A stretch of DNA of 62,000 bases, taken from NCBI RefSeq assembly GCF_001039355.2, contig NW_019774803.1, forward strand, positions 68,508 through 130,507, given 5' to 3'. This document shows positions 61,518-62,000 of the stretch, piece by piece. The DNA comes from Lingula anatina (Eukaryota; Brachiopoda; Lingulata; Lingulida; Lingulidae). The position numbers were made by a program, and so were the translations under genes. Numbering within the stretch: position 1 is the first letter of the stretch; the number at the start of each line of letters is the position of its first letter. Under the pieces are notes generated by a model, which made no database searches, was not told where the DNA came from, and saw only the letters and a program-made list of their open reading frames with translations.

Positions 61518-62000
61518 TACTAAAAATCTATCTGGATTAAACAGAACTTTTTTTTGTAAGATGGTGTAAATACAAAAGAAAGATATAGGGTATACCATAT
61601 CCATGTAACATTAGATTAGGTCACAGCCATCATATCAAATTGTGCTTGCATTATAGAAATAAGAAAGAAAAGCGATGATGACAATGAAAGCAACACAATA
61701 ACTTGATAAATGTGCATTTTAAACCAATAATAATAGTAATAATAATAAAAGCTTAGAAATAATTTGCTTTTTATATTTCCCTTTGCTCTGAATCCATGTT
61801 TTACGTTTAATAATAATAATAATAATAATAATTACTTGGAAAACACGCCGACACCGCCGTGGATGCTCTGCTAACATAAGAGAAAGGAAATATGAACGGG
61901 TACGTCCCCAGTGGGCACATACAACGGTATCCAGAGGACGTGAAGAAGAGGAAGAACGGATTGAACGTACAGATCGGAGACACCGTGTCCGCCACGCTGC
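59705..62000 (-). CDS. Cysteine-rich array protein, copy E (5' end beyond the window)
   Basis: Exons seen: part of exon 2 from the window edge to 61836, 61460-61321 (140 bp), 60454-60355 (100 bp) and 59892-59705 (188 bp, stop TAG). Phases match the other copies. It is the most diverged: exon 2 reads ICTFNPFFLFFTSSGYRCMC, exon 3 SLCTTNDDCNVRATDCLG, exon 4 VICSFNDRYTVDVTPVYYCN and exon 5 GNRLTYLAQNIYTTVFRKLF. The Cys are kept. Exon 5 is one codon longer. It appears intact as far as visible. Residues kept between E and A-D mark the family core. Confidence 0.72.

Noticed and set aside
42368-62000. Array read as a known toxin or venom cysteine-knot family
   Set aside because: Cys spacing fits no family I know, there is no signal peptide, and exon 5 is a long Cys-free region. 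No functional label is justified.

Overview
The window is animal (metazoan) nuclear DNA. Every recognisable gene is split into short exons with GT/AG borders. Introns and spacers are AT-rich and full of microsatellites and short inverted-repeat transposons, and there are no operons or ribosome-binding sites. The gene set (an SLC5 sugar-type transporter, a CRT-like transporter, a 2-hydroxyacid oxidase, an Ig-domain protein) and the repeat style suggest a marine invertebrate. I cannot name the phylum. No rRNA, tRNA or CRISPR array was found.

Layout. (1) 1-5248 is non-coding, either intergenic or introns of gene 1. (2) 5249-9393 (+): the last three exons of an Ig I-set protein with a Ser/Arg-rich linker and a hydrophobic C-terminal tail. 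(3) 11166-17380 (-): a 7-exon, 478-residue CRT-like (chloroquine-resistance-transporter-like) membrane transporter; the exon lengths sum to an exact reading frame. (4) 19548-32052 (-): a 15-exon, 673-residue SLC5/SGLT-type sodium:solute cotransporter, also closing exactly in frame. (5) 36367-40731 (+): an 8-exon, 384-residue FMN-dependent 2-hydroxyacid oxidase with unusual substitutions in its substrate pocket. It is head-to-head with the SLC5 gene across a 4.3 kb spacer. (6) 42368 to the window end (-): a tandem array of five copies (A-E) of an unrecognised cysteine-rich gene with a fixed five-exon plan.

The array is the most unusual part. Copies A, B and C are intact by eye (211, 227 and 227 residues). 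Copy D is a pseudogene: a 223-bp transposon lies inside exon 4, and removing it with one TTA target copy restores exactly 100 bp; exon 2 also has a frameshift. Copy E is more diverged and runs off the window. The last exon is nearly identical between copies, including silent sites, whereas exon 2 varies in protein sequence. The array has also been invaded and rearranged by several miniature transposons, including a near-perfect 149-bp-arm palindrome between copies A and B.

All calls come from reading the sequence by eye and from knowledge of protein families. No database search was run.
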